A stretch of DNA of 64,000 nt from Membranipora membranacea (Eukaryota > Bryozoa > Gymnolaemata > Cheilostomatida > Membraniporidae), in assembly GCA_914767715.1 (NCBI GenBank), contig OU612068.1:10044001-10108000 (forward strand), written 5' to 3'. The translations under genes and the position numbers were made by a program. Positions 31,660 to 41,799 of this stretch are shown piece after piece (position 1 is the first letter of the stretch; each line of letters starts with the position of its first letter). The notes under the pieces were generated by a model that was not told the DNA's origin, did not search any database, and worked only from the letters and a program-made list of their open reading frames with translations.

Positions 31660-34600
31660 CTGAAATGGATAGAAAGTTTTTTGTGTACAGTTGACACATA
31701 ACTATGTGATGATAGTACTATAACGACGAAACAAATACATATTAAAAAATATATCCAAGACCATAACACCTAAGTACTCGAGAGCCCTCAAAGCAACTGC
31801 ATGTGTTTTCCTTGATCTTGGTCAGGATGTAATACCATGAGATTACAATCTCGGATTTCAGAAAAATGGTTGGGGTGTACCTGCCTAGCCTGTCTTGACC
31901 AGATTTGTCATTTATGTTCGCAAAATATCAAATCTTTTGAGCTGGGGAAAGCATAGATAGATGCAGAAACATGAAGATAAAATTCTGATTAATTATAGTT
32001 TTACCTCCCATTTCAAAATAAAGCTTGTCAAGACAGTCAAGTACCTACCAAGGACTTTACCTGCTGGTGATATAAGATATATCTTGTTGCCAGCATCATA
32101 GTTTGAAGACACCACATAAATATAGCCATCTTTGTCAGAGCTTATTACAGTAACATACTTGAGGTCAAAGCATTCCCAAACTGGATCGGAGTCAGCATCT
32201 AGGTTGTATTTCGATAGACACTGTTGGCCAGAATCGACGATTAATACAGCATTCTCCAATAAAAGAACTCCGTAAGGGTTTTGAACTTTTTCAGATCCCA
32301 AGCACATGATTTGTGAACCTTCCATGTTGAATATGATGATGTTTTGAGCCATAGCATCACATGCAGCAATATGTGTAGAGGACACGGAAATATGAGTAAG
32401 ACCATTGCTTTCTTGTTTGAATTTACAAATTATGGAATCATCAAAGAACCCAGCTGGTATGGTGGAGATCCGCACCTCCCTCTCCATACGATCTTTATTG
32501 CAGAGAACAGCTAACTTTCCAGATCTTGCATTCCTTACACATGGAACTCCTTTGCAAGCGAATGAAATCTTACTTTCTTCGCTGCCGTTGACATTGTAAG
32601 CTACCAAGGAACAGCCAACACCACAAACAATCTTCTCTGCAGACCAAGCTACGGAATAGCATACCGTCTCAGTACATATCTGTTTCTTGAACTCAATTTC
32701 TGTGTAGCTAGGATCTCTGTGACCCCTCAAATAAAGCTGTGAATCAAACACAGCAGTGACTGCATCTAAAAGTATCAATCACAGGTTATAGTCTGAACTC
32801 CCAGTTAAGTATGTAGGGTAGCTTCATCAGCATTTAATATAATAAAAAATTTCCAGTGCCAGCTAAATGAAGTATGATAGGAGGGTGGTTTCTCTGGATA
32901 GAAAAAAGAAAGTCTGTTTTCTCAAGTTCATGTACGCGGACTCGCGGAGTAGGGAAACATTCAGAACAAGTTATACTGGTTGACAGAATTGAGTTTATTG
33001 AGATGAGTGTATTACATTTGTTACAGAAATCTCTTTTTTAATGACAGCTTTTTTAATCACAGCTGTTTCAATTCGTACTGTACCTGGAAGACACGTATTT
33101 TCTGATAGAATCATCTTCGGGAGATCAGAATGCTCTTCATACAGTATAATTTTACAGGACTCAATCTTTTCTGAGGTGCTTTTAAAGAGTGTGATCACTT
33201 CTGTGTCATGACTCATCCTCATTCCATCGCCGACAGATCTCCAAAGATTCTCTAGTCTATCACGCTGTTGTCTTAAACCTGTGCTGTAAGCCTCCACTGT
33301 CTCTGTACACCTCTTCTGATATTCCTTCAATCCTTCTTTGAGTTTCTCTGCATTTTCTTGCAGAATTTTGACCTAAAAAGACAAGGTCACATAAAATTAC
33401 ACTATCGTGTGTGGGAGGGTGTCAGAGTCCTGATTTTTATTATAAATACACTTCCAGCAGTGACACAGTATTTCAAAATTTTTAGGTAAATGTCTAGCTA
33501 AATGATGATCAGAATAAAAAGATGAAATTGGGGAGGAAGCTTCATTTTGTGGCACTGAGTGACAGTGACAGCATTATGCTCTCATCTGTTATGAGAAGAC
33601 AACCCACAATAAGCGAAAAAAAATACCCATCAAAATAAAACATTACTGGGGAATAGCATAAAGCAAGGCGTCACAACATCTACCACAGCCCACATGATGA
33701 TTAAAAGCAGTGATCAATAGAAGCCCACTAACAAACCTTGGGACAGAATTTCTTGCTTGGTAGAAGCAAACATTACTCACCATTTCCACAACAGTCTTGT
33801 CTACCTCCGTCATCATGCTCTGCACGTCACATTCTATTTCATGTAGTTGGTTCCAAACTTGTTTCTCCAGATAGAGCCCCTCTGTGATCCTATCAGATAT
33901 CTCTTTTAGTTGAGCGTTTACTCCACTTCTCATATTAGCAGCTAGCATTGACAGTTGGGCCATATCATGAGCCCTTGCAGGCCTTTTAGAATGGCAGGAT
34001 TTGGAGTGTGAGGGGAACTGTGCACGCTCACTCGGACAACTTGATAGGTCAGGTTTACACAAAATGCAAAAGATCTGACGGCAGTTATAACATGCTGTGG
34101 TGAGGCCCTTATCTTCATGGACTGGACAGGGCCTAGGTGAATATCTCTCCAGATTAAGCAAGTACACTCCTATGTCTATGTGTTTGTGCTTTGCAGCTGA
34201 CAATGCCCTGTACCGCTCATGTATCTAAAACCAGGCAAAGGCAACAACTACACTTTTTACGCTGCGTATATCAATAGGCTATAGAATACAGTTGTATCAT
34301 ATTTAGACTTCTTTGGAATAGAAAGTCCTAACTCAACAAGCCCTTACGTCAATAAATGTGTCCTGGCTATCGTAAAGCCAGACCTTTCTTAATGTTAAAT
34401 TTTTACAGGTCGGGATAAAATTGGTTTAAAATCTTTTTGTTTACTTAATCTTTTTCTTTTCACTTTTGTTAGGGCATTCTGTAAAACATTCTCAATGAAT
34501 GAGTATTATCACAAATAAAGTTCATATATAAATTGTTGTAACTCACTCATGCACGTACTTTGTAATGTTCATCGCATAGTTTCTGTTCACATTCTACACA

Positions 34601-35450
34601 GTAACATGCAGCTTTCTGATCCTCACATATATCGCACTTAATATGATCTGTATTTTCAGAAGTTTCTACATCTTGCTCATCATTAACAGGAGAATATGGT
34701 TTCATACCTGTCCACTCTGCATCATATTCCTGTCTGGGAATACAAATAACTTTTATACAACTCAAGGACTAAAAGTGTCGGAAGGGGTTACTTTTTGCTA
34801 ACACACAGCATGACAATCATAATGAAACGAGAAAAATGTATCAACACTGAGATTCTAACCAACCTAGAACCAATATTTTCAAATAGCCCTGTCATTCAAA
34901 AATATAATCAAATGAGCTGTATCTGTCATTAATAATAGTATGATAATATTCAGACAATAGAAAGAACTACCTCAGGTGCTCCACCCATCATCTCATGTCA
35001 CCAGCATAATAATACATTAGAATTTTCACATATATTTTCATTCAAAATAGCCTACAAGAACATATATTTTTTGTTATTCAATATTACATTCTTTGTACAC
35101 ATTTACCTTCAAAATAGGCCATTTTTAGTTCCTTCGTGTAATTTGAGGTTCATTATTACATGAAATAAAAGATTTAACTAACGAATTATAAAGAAAAAAG
35201 AGTTGCCTCCCCTCATACATGTAGAGGTACATACTGCTACTGCACAATGCACAGCTCTAAAGAACCTTGACAGTCGCCTATCATCACTGTTAACTTACCG
35301 GCACACAGGACAGTCTTTCTTAGGATCCTCTTCTAAGCAGGGTAAACAGAAGACATGAGAACATGGTAACTGTTTAGGTTCTATCATGTATGTCAACTTC
35401 TGTAGAGAGAATCCACAATTAGGATCTTCATCAGTCGCCGAATTCTCCAT
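31505..35450 (-). CDS. TRIM-like protein copy C, RING ligand mutated (Cys15 to Ser)
   Basis: Six coding exons: 35450-35299, 34733-34559, 34224-33781, 33372-33084, 32765-32061, 31659-31505, giving 639 residues and stop TAA. Exons 1-4 have the same lengths as in copy A (152, 175, 444, 289 nt). Both B-boxes, the coiled coil and the propeller are complete. The RING reads CGFSLQKL where A, B and D have CGFC, from a TGT to TCT change, so the first zinc site lacks a ligand. By family knowledge this would weaken E2 recruitment unless compensated, making C a possible ligase-dead binder (inference). Its propeller is 9 codons longer than that of A and clearly diverged. It is divergent from copy D. Confidence 0.88.
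31886..31908 (+). repeat. Half-copy of the TAGCCTGTCTTGAC repeat
   Basis: TAGCCTGTCTTGACCAGATTTGT type sequence in the TRIM C intron between exons 5 and 6. It matches one arm of the hairpin at 61832-61920; no second arm is evident nearby. Confidence 0.5.
32061..32765 (-). CDS. TRIM C exon 5: NHL-like propeller
   Basis: 705 nt. DAVTAVFDSQLYLRGHRD, SVAWSAEKIVCGVGCSL, THISVSSTHIAACD and NPYGVLLLENAVLIVDSG mark the blades. By eye it is only about half identical to copy A. Donor GTAAAGTCC. Confidence 0.88.
33084..33372 (-). CDS. TRIM C exon 4: coiled coil
   Basis: VKILQENAEKLKEGLKEYQK, then ETVEAYSTGLRQQRDRLENL. 289 nt as in A and D. Acceptor CTTTTTAG, donor GTACAG. Confidence 0.89.
33781..34224 (-). 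CDS. TRIM C exon 3: B-box 2
   Basis: 148 codons: IHERYRALSAAKHKH, RPCPVHEDKGLTTACYNCRQ, then SCHSKRPARAHDMAQL and a coiled-coil start. All B-box2 ligands are present. Donor GTGAGTAATG. Confidence 0.9.
34559..34733 (-). CDS. TRIM C exon 2: B-box 1
   Basis: QEYDAEWTGMKPYSP, then KCDICEDQKAACYCVECEQK and LCDEHYK. The exon begins with the base completing Arg51 and ends at donor GTACGTGC; 175 nt as in A and D. Confidence 0.9.
35299..35450 (-). CDS. TRIM C exon 1: altered RING
   Basis: MENSATDEDPNCGFS then LPCSHVFCLPCLEEDPKKDC. Residue 15 is Ser, the other seven ligands are kept. An in-frame ATG 10 codons upstream exists, but the MEN start matches the start of the sister copies. Donor GTAAGTTAA. 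Confidence 0.9.
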
Positions 35451-35470
35451 AGCTTGCACCAAAGGTTGCG

Positions 35471-35490
35471 TCTCAAGCACACTAAATAAA
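35471..35490 (-). promoter_or_regulatory. Shared TRIM promoter-proximal element, copy C
   Basis: TCTCAAGCACACTAAATAAA (plus text), 21 bp upstream of the copy C ATG. On the gene strand it starts TTTATTTAGT. It aligns with the elements of A and B; copy D has a true TATA box instead. Confidence 0.45.
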
Positions 35491-36897
35491 CATCTGAGTC
35501 ATTTTATCTGTTTGTAACCAAGGAGCACCTGTTAGTCCTTGTTGTAACCAATATTACTTATTGCTAACTTCAGTTCGCTTGGGTAGTGTTTTGTTTTCTC
35601 CACCCTTCTGCTGCGTTAATAAGAAAGAACCCATCGGGATCCCTTCTTGGCAACTGCCAGATGTCCGCATGGCATCCTGTGGTTACCATATAGGCATCAG
35701 ATTGGCACTCGGACAACTGCCGGATGCCAAATAGGAATGCAGTTGCATCAAAAGCAACCGGAAATGAATTTGACGGATGTTGGATGGGTTTGTAACAGAG
35801 GAGGATGGGTAATGATTTGGGCGACAAACCATCCAGATGGGGTTGTTACAGAAAATGTTACTGCTCCAAGCCCAACAGCGGCCAACGGTTACCAAGTGGT
35901 CATCCGAATTGGTTCGTGACAGTCACACTTCAAGATTGATACAAGATGAAATGGATGGCCAGTTATTACTGCCAGATTGGTATTTGTCATAAGTGTATGG
36001 CCCTTTTACAGATACGTGTGGTGAATGTCCATTTACCGGACACACTTTAAGCACAACGTATTCTAGCTAAGCTATTTCACTTAGGATAGCAATCGGCATT
36101 ATAGCTTTGGACAGCTCAATACAGAAAAGGGACTGCCTGTCGGACAAACAGATAGATATTTGTTAGAGATCTAATTTAAACTCACCTTGTTTCACTGCAG
36201 GACCCCAACACACTCGAAATTCTCGATGAGCTCTTTTGAACTTATTATTTGGCAAAGCAACATGTACTTGTGTAAGAAAATTGATTGTTAACAATCTATA
36301 TAAAATCATATACACAGCTGGCTGTCAATGGGATATTACATTTTTTACCATTAATCAATTTTCTTTCACAAGTACTTGTCCCGGCATGTTTGTGCAGCTA
36401 CTAAGCGGCCTATTCATACTTTGATTACTATTATAAACTGTTGATAGACCAAATATGTAAAGAGCAGGGGAATTATATAAATATGACAGGGGAATCCCCA
36501 GCCAGCCGAAAAGGAATTTGATAATGTTATTGTATAAGTATGTCTATGTTGTTGCTATGTATCAAGTTGCCACAAAGTCCATCACAGCTGATTCAAGCTT
36601 GACGAAAAGAAATATTAATAGCTGTTGTATAGTAGCAGTGCAGTAGATTTGATTGTTGACCATAGCAATAATTGGACTACGCGGTGAGTGCAGAAACATA
36701 GCCTAGGAGTTAAGAATGGCAACTATTGTTTTGATTTTAGACCATCCTGGTAGACTGTTAGTTACTCTTGTTGGTTTGTGGTTTGTGACACTTGATTTAT
36801 GACATAGCTTGGTGTGCAACAAACAGTTTATGAGCTGAATCTAGGTGGTGTTTTGTTTGCTATCGTTTTTGATGGCCCATATCGGCAACTGAATAGC
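35491..36897. other. Divergent intergenic region between TRIM C and TRIM D
   Basis: About 1.4 kb separating the two oppositely oriented genes, so it should contain both promoters. The part at about 35600-35930 is GC-richer, has open frames in several phases and imperfect repeats (GGATGGGTTTGT against ACAAACCATCC; GGTTACCA twice), but no recognisable protein. Confidence 0.5.
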
Positions 36898-36937
36898 TAT
36901 ATATAGGATTCACACTCTAGGAGTAGGGAACTCAGTT
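36898..36937 (+). promoter_or_regulatory. TATA box and Inr-like core promoter of TRIM D
   Basis: TATATATA at 36898-36905 and TCAGTT at 36932-36937, spaced about 36 nt from TATA start to the Inr A. That is slightly wide but plausible. It would give a 5' UTR of about 33 nt before the ATG at 36967. Confidence 0.4.
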
Positions 36938-36957
36938 TGTGAATATCTCTCTTGCAA

Positions 36958-36966
36958 ATGCAGTAA
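36958..36966 (+). other. Two-codon upstream ORF abutting the TRIM D start
   Basis: ATG-CAG-TAA ends immediately before the ATG-ATG of TRIM D, in the same frame. If transcription starts near 36934 it would lie in the leader and could dampen initiation. Confidence 0.4.
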
Positions 36967-37112
36967 ATGATGGAAAATGATGAAGACCTGAACTGTGGAT
37001 TCTGTCTGCAGAAGCTGACATACATGATAGAACCTAAACAGTTACCCTGTTCTCATGTCTTCTGTTTACCCTGCTTAGAAGAGGATCCTAAGAAAGACTG
37101 TCCTGTGTGCCG
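36967..37112 (+). CDS. TRIM D exon 1: RING finger
   Basis: MMENDEDLNCGFCLQKLTYM, then LPCSHVFCLPCLEEDPKKDC and PVC plus two bases. All eight ligands are present. Donor GTGAGT. The first of two adjacent ATG codons is taken as start. Confidence 0.9.
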
Positions 37113-40100
37113 GTGAGTGCAATACAAAGGGACATGAAAAACTGTCCTGTCTGCGGTGAGTTTACATTGCTATTAGAGTATGGGAAGTATCACACTATAG
37201 CTTGAAAGTAATCTTGGGGTTTATGCGATGGTCATCTCAACTCAAAGCTGGACTTTACTTAATTGATCTCACCCTTCCAATCGGTCTATCAGGAGTATCA
37301 TCAATTGTTTTGCTGTTACTAGGCGGGACTATGATGCTGAGTGGACCGGTATGAACTCATATTCTCCTGCTAATGATGACGCCGATTTTAGTTTAACTGA
37401 AAACACAGACAATATCAAATGTGATATATGTGAGGATCAGAAAGCTGTTTGTTACTGTGTAGAATGTGAACAGAAACTCTGCGATGAACATTACAAGGTA
37501 AATATCATGTACAGTAAAAAATTCGTACAACATACAACAATTTGATAACCCAATACAGCACTGGTACAGAGCATTTTTGCAGTGGAAAGTTTCTTGGCAT
37601 CTATGGAACTTGAATTTGCAAATATTGTCATTTTTTGTCATAGTTTTGTTGAACCGACTTCTTGGGTCTATAAATAAATACTTTATTGATATAAATAAGG
37701 CATGTTGAAAAAGTACACTTTCGAATACCGAATCTAAAAAGTCTGAATAAAATACAGCTACATTTTAACTGTATGGATTTAAATGCAGCATTCTTATCTT
37801 TGATTTGAATTGCGTAAGATATACGCATAAGGTAGACCTGCCACCTTTGTCTCATTGTAGATACATGGGAAATACAGGGCATTGTCAGCTGCAAAGCATA
37901 GACATATAGACATAGCAGTGTACTTGCTCAATTTGAAGAGATATACGCCAAGGACCTGTCCAAATCACGAAGATAAGAGCCTCACTACAGCATGTTATAA
38001 TTGTCATCAGATCTTCTGCATGTCATGTAAACCTGAAATTTCAACCTGCCCTAGTGAACAGACTCAATTTTCCATAGGTTTGTATCTAAGCTTGGTAGTT
38101 GGTTAATCGCCATATGTGCTGGCCTTGCTCAAACATCTCGAACATCAACACTTTTTAAAAGCATTAGGTTTGCAGTTTGCGCATGCGCTACCGATCAGTT
38201 CAGGTTGGTTCTAAAGCTCAAAACAAGCAAAAGTTACATAGGTTAGTTGCGCCAGTTTGTGGCACCTTCACTACAGTGCAGAGATATATTTGTTTACAAA
38301 AAATTGTTTTGGTGAAAATAACAATGGGTGGCTCTGCACTAGTACTAAGACATGTTCTCTGGCAATAACCAAAGAGACGTAAACGTAGTATTGTCAACTC
38401 ACTTGGCCTTAGACCAATTATCATACTGCAGGAAAGGTCCATGACATGGCTCCAGTATCAATGATCGCAGCTAGTATGAGACGAGAACTAGATGCGCGAC
38501 TGAAAGAGATAGGTGATCGGATCACAGAGGGGCTCAATCTGGAGAAACATGTTTGGAATCGACTACATGATTTAGAATGTGATGTCAAGGTCATGATGGA
38601 AGAGGTGGACAAGACTGTTGGGGATATGGTGAGTGAGACAACCAATCGATGATTGGGATTATATATTGCAGCTGACAAACAATTTTTCATAAGTCGGTTA
38701 TTGAAAAATATCTCCTTGTAACTTCTTTTTCCCCTTTGTTAATCGCAAGAAGGCTGGTACTGAGAGAGGCGTGTAAAGGGGCCTCTGAGTCTAACTAGTG
38801 GTGGTTATATGACTTTGCTGAGCTCTCAATACTTCGTTCCATGCAATTCTATATAAATAATTCATTAATTCTCAACTGTTACTGTGACTATTATTTCATC
38901 TGCACTTGTGCTCTCATAAAAAGCGAGAGCACAACTCTTAAAAGCTAATGTTGACAGTAAAAACCTGTATGTTGATTATTGTGGGTCTCAGACTTAATAT
39001 TATAACCAAATTATAACATTATATGACTATAACATTATATAACATTATGTAATTTATATACATTATATAACATTATTAAAACTATAGCATTATAACCACA
39101 TATTCTGGCATTTTACAACATCAGTTTTTTTTACGAGCGACAGGCAAGTGTAGAACAGCTGTCCCGCTGGACCAAAAAATTCATAGTTTGGAGGGATGGC
39201 ATCCGTTTAAGCCTAGCAAAACATAAATGATGAATTTGATGACAGTCCATTCGATAGTCAAAACATTGATTACAGGCAACAGTATGTGTAGAGAAATGCA
39301 TCACTTCCCCCCCCCCCCCCCGCACTTCTCCTGCAAAACTTGTTAAAATAAACCAATGCAAAGTGTACTCTGAGTAACTGCTTTTGCAATCTTCAAACTG
39401 AAAATATGAATGGGCAATAATAATAAAACAAGTTCACTAGAGACTCATCAATGGGATTAATTTTGACTGGGTTACAGGTTTGAAGAGAGCAATTTGCTGA
39501 TCAAACAGGGGTTCCTGGGTGCGTCTTTGTGCTGAGAGGTGTGATGATAACGACTTTTGGCCACCTCCTGATGACTTTTTGGGGCATTGGCTGTCCGTGA
39601 TTGGTCTGGAGGGATTTGGGCCCGCCCTGGCCTTTGTGTTTCTTGGTCCTGGTAAACCTGGCAAAATCTATCCTGTTTCAGTGTTCTTTTAGCAGCCGGA
39701 TGGAGCTCATCGGTATTCTAAAGTTAATGTAATATCGTAAAGACACTCAAACTGAGATTTTTATAAACAGATTGAGGAAAAAAGGCAAAAGGTATTTTCA
39801 GTTTATCAATTATTTTTGTCTAATTATCTCAACTGCGTCTTGATTACGATTATGAGATATACGTCAGCAGTCACAAACATGTACTTAATTAATTTTCTGA
39901 TTGTGATTTGCTTTACATTTGAGGATTTAAATGGTTGCGTTATGATAACTTCTTTTTTGGTAATTTAAAAGATTACATTTCACATTTTTTAACCTTGACA
40001 AGCAGGTAAACAGTTTACACTGAGATCATGTGACATAATTGTCTCCTACATTCCTACACCCTTGCGTCCTCAAATCTGTCGTCTAGCAAATTTAGCGTGG

Positions 40101-41799
40101 TTTGCTAAAGTATGAGTAAACAGGCCTTTTGTTTCCTTATTGGCGGCTTTTATCACATTTTTGTTTTTGATAAATCACATTCACAAAAATCATATTTTCA
40201 TATTCTCCAGATAAAAACTCTCAAAGATAATGCTCAGAAACTCAAAGGGAGATTGAGAGACTTTGAGAAACGCCATACAGAGAAAGTGGAGGCATACAGC
40301 ACAGATTTGCGAGATCAGCGTGACAAACTAGAAAACCTCTGGAAGTCTGTTAGTGATGAGATGAGGACGTGTCATGACACAGCAATAATTGGAGAATTCA
40401 AAAGAGTATCAACAAATATTGAGAGCAGTAAAAGTATAGTATATGACGGACAGCCTGATCTCTCCAAGTTGATCTTATCCAAAAGTTCATCACTATCAGG
40501 TACAAAAATTTATAACTGTTGATATAAACATAATGTGCTGGTTCACTAATTCTCTTAGTATTGGAGGATTTATATTCAGGAAATCACCTTGATAAAAACT
40601 AATATCCGGAAGCACTTCAAGTATATGTATATAAATAATGATTAGTATGACGAGACTTTGGATGGAAATAGGCTGTCAATTCAAAGTTTATATTTTCAGA
40701 AGCGATAACTGCTGTATTTGACTCACAGCTCTGCGTAAGAGATCCCATCTGTACAGAAATTAAGTTAAAGAGGCAAATTGAGTTATCCGGACCATGCTAT
40801 TCTGTAGCATGGTGCGGAGGGAAGATTGTTAGTGGAGTTGGCTCTTCCTTGCAAACTTATGATGTTGATGGTAGCAATGTGGCTGAGTATCCGATCGCTT
40901 GTGATGGATTACCATGTATACGAAATGCTGGAGATGGAAACCTCGCTGTTCTGATCTACACCAAGGGTGGCAATGAGAGAGAAGTGCGTATTTCTCGAAT
41001 ACAAAATATGTCCAGCCCAGATTCAGTAGTTTGTAAATTTAAACAGGAAAATAGCACTGTCACGCATATTTCTGTGTCCTCTACACACATAGCTGCTTGT
41101 GATCATGAAGCAGGAAACATCATCATATTCAACATAAAAGGAGAGCAAATCATGGTTGTGAATTCAACCAAAGGTCTAGGCAATCGCTGTGTTCTTCTGA
41201 TTGAGGATTCTGTTCTAGCCTATAATAAAACTGCGAAATGTTTATCAAGGTATCCCTTGGAGTCTAATGCAGAACCAGTTTGGTCATACTATGGTCTTGA
41301 GTACATTTCAGGTATCTGCACAGACAAAGATGGATTGATTTACGCAGCTTCTGCAAGTGTTGAAACTGGTGGCAGAATCCACCTGATCTCACCTGAAGGT
41401 TTTTATCTGATTGCATCTTGTGTATTGCTCTAGATGAGAAATTGAGAATGATACTTAAACAGCCAGAATCGCAATTTTTAAACTAAGACTTGTGCACTTT
41501 TTACAACCTTCAAACCGGAAAAAATTCTGCAAAAAACCCTAACTATTCCTGATTATTCTTATTTTATTTGTACTTACTATTGTCTATGACAGTTTTTGTC
41601 ACAGAAACAGTAATAGAATAATGTATCCATTACAGGATTCCTACTGAAAGAGTTAACTTGTGATGAACTAGAAGATTCAGAGAAAATCCTTGACATGAGC
41701 GTTTCAGAGGACTCTTCAACTCTGGCGATGGCTTTTGGTAATGAAAAAATAAAGTTACTTACATTACTAAACAAAACATCCAAACTGTCAAACACGTAG
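36967..41799 (+). CDS. TRIM-like protein copy D, extra intron in B-box2
   Basis: Seven coding exons: 36967-37112, 37323-37497, 37861-38077, 38432-38628, 40211-40499, 40700-41398, 41636-41799, giving 628 residues and stop TAG. RING C3HC4 is complete (C10, C13 and on). B-box1 and the coiled coil are intact and the propeller is full length. Two oddities: the B-box2 exon, single in A and C, is split by a 354-bp insert that removes about ten codons (the PCHSKRPARS region) but restores frame when spliced GTTTGT...CTGCAG; and the propeller exon donor is GTTTTT. If the latter is not used the protein ends early at 41433 (GFYLIASCVLL). It is the only plus-strand copy. Confidence 0.8.
37138..37154 (+). 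repeat. Duplicated RING exon end and donor
   Basis: ACTGTCCTGTCTGCGGTGAGT-type sequence repeats, 44 bp downstream, the true exon 1 end with its GTGAGT donor. Use of the second donor would read into an early stop, so it is probably a non-productive decoy. Confidence 0.65.
37323..37497 (+). CDS. TRIM D exon 2: B-box 1
   Basis: RDYDAEWTGMNSYSP, then KCDICEDQKAVCYCVECEQK and LCDEHYK; 175 nt as in A and C. Acceptor TTACTAG, donor GTAAAT. Confidence 0.9.
37861..38077 (+). CDS. TRIM D exon 3a: first half of B-box 2
   Basis: IHGKYRALSAAKHRH, TPRTCPNHEDKSLTTACYNC, then HQIFCMSCKPEISTCPSEQT. It stops at TTTTCCATAG before a GTTTGT donor, one base into a codon. Homology to A and C ends here. Confidence 0.78.
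38078..38431 (+). other. 354-bp insert acting as a new intron in TRIM D
   Basis: It interrupts what is one exon in copies A and C. It begins GTTTGTATC and ends CATACTGCAG, and removal joins the halves in frame. No terminal repeats or coding sequence of its own were seen, and its source is unknown. Confidence 0.7.
38432..38628 (+). CDS. TRIM D exon 3b: after B-box 2, start of coiled coil
   Basis: KVHDMAPVSMIAASM, RRELDARLKEIGDRITEGLN, then HDLECDVKVMMEEVDKTV. The Cys-His pair (PCHSK in A) expected just before is missing. Donor GTGAGTGAG. Confidence 0.82.
39000..39110. repeat. AT-rich tandem repeat (ATAACATTAT-like units)
   Basis: Irregular repeats of ATAACATTAT and TATAACATTA in the TRIM D intron between B-box2 and coiled-coil exons. 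Confidence 0.7.
39307..39321 (+). repeat. Poly-C run (15 C)
   Basis: Uninterrupted C homopolymer in the same TRIM D intron; its length may be unreliable. Confidence 0.85.
40211..40499 (+). CDS. TRIM D exon 4: coiled coil
   Basis: IKTLKDNAQKLKGRLRDF, then HTEKVEAYSTDLRDQRDKLE. 289 nt as in A and C. Acceptor TCTCCAG, donor GTACAAA. Confidence 0.88.
40700..41398 (+). CDS. TRIM D exon 5: NHL-like propeller
   Basis: EAITAVFDSQLCVRDPIC, SVAWCGGKIVSGVGSSL, THISVSSTHIAACD, YISGICTDKDGLIYAASASV. It ends HLISPEG at an atypical GTTTTT donor; the homologous donors in A, B and C are GTAAAA, GTAAGA and GTAAAG. Confidence 0.82.
41636..41799 (+). CDS. TRIM D exon 6: last blade and stop
   Basis: GFLLKELTCDELEDSEK, then MSVSEDSSTLAMAFGNEKIK and TAG at 41797-41799. 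Acceptor CATTACAG. The open frame has been kept, arguing that the exon is still used. Confidence 0.82.

Noticed and set aside
35451-35480. Upstream in-frame ATG of TRIM C (adds MLETQPLVQA)
   Set aside because: The downstream MEN start matches the starts of sister copies, and the extra residues overlap the shared promoter-proximal element.
35647-35919. 90-codon plus-strand frame between TRIM C and D
   Set aside because: Overlapped by open frames in other phases, with internal repeats explaining the lack of stops; no protein similarity recognised.
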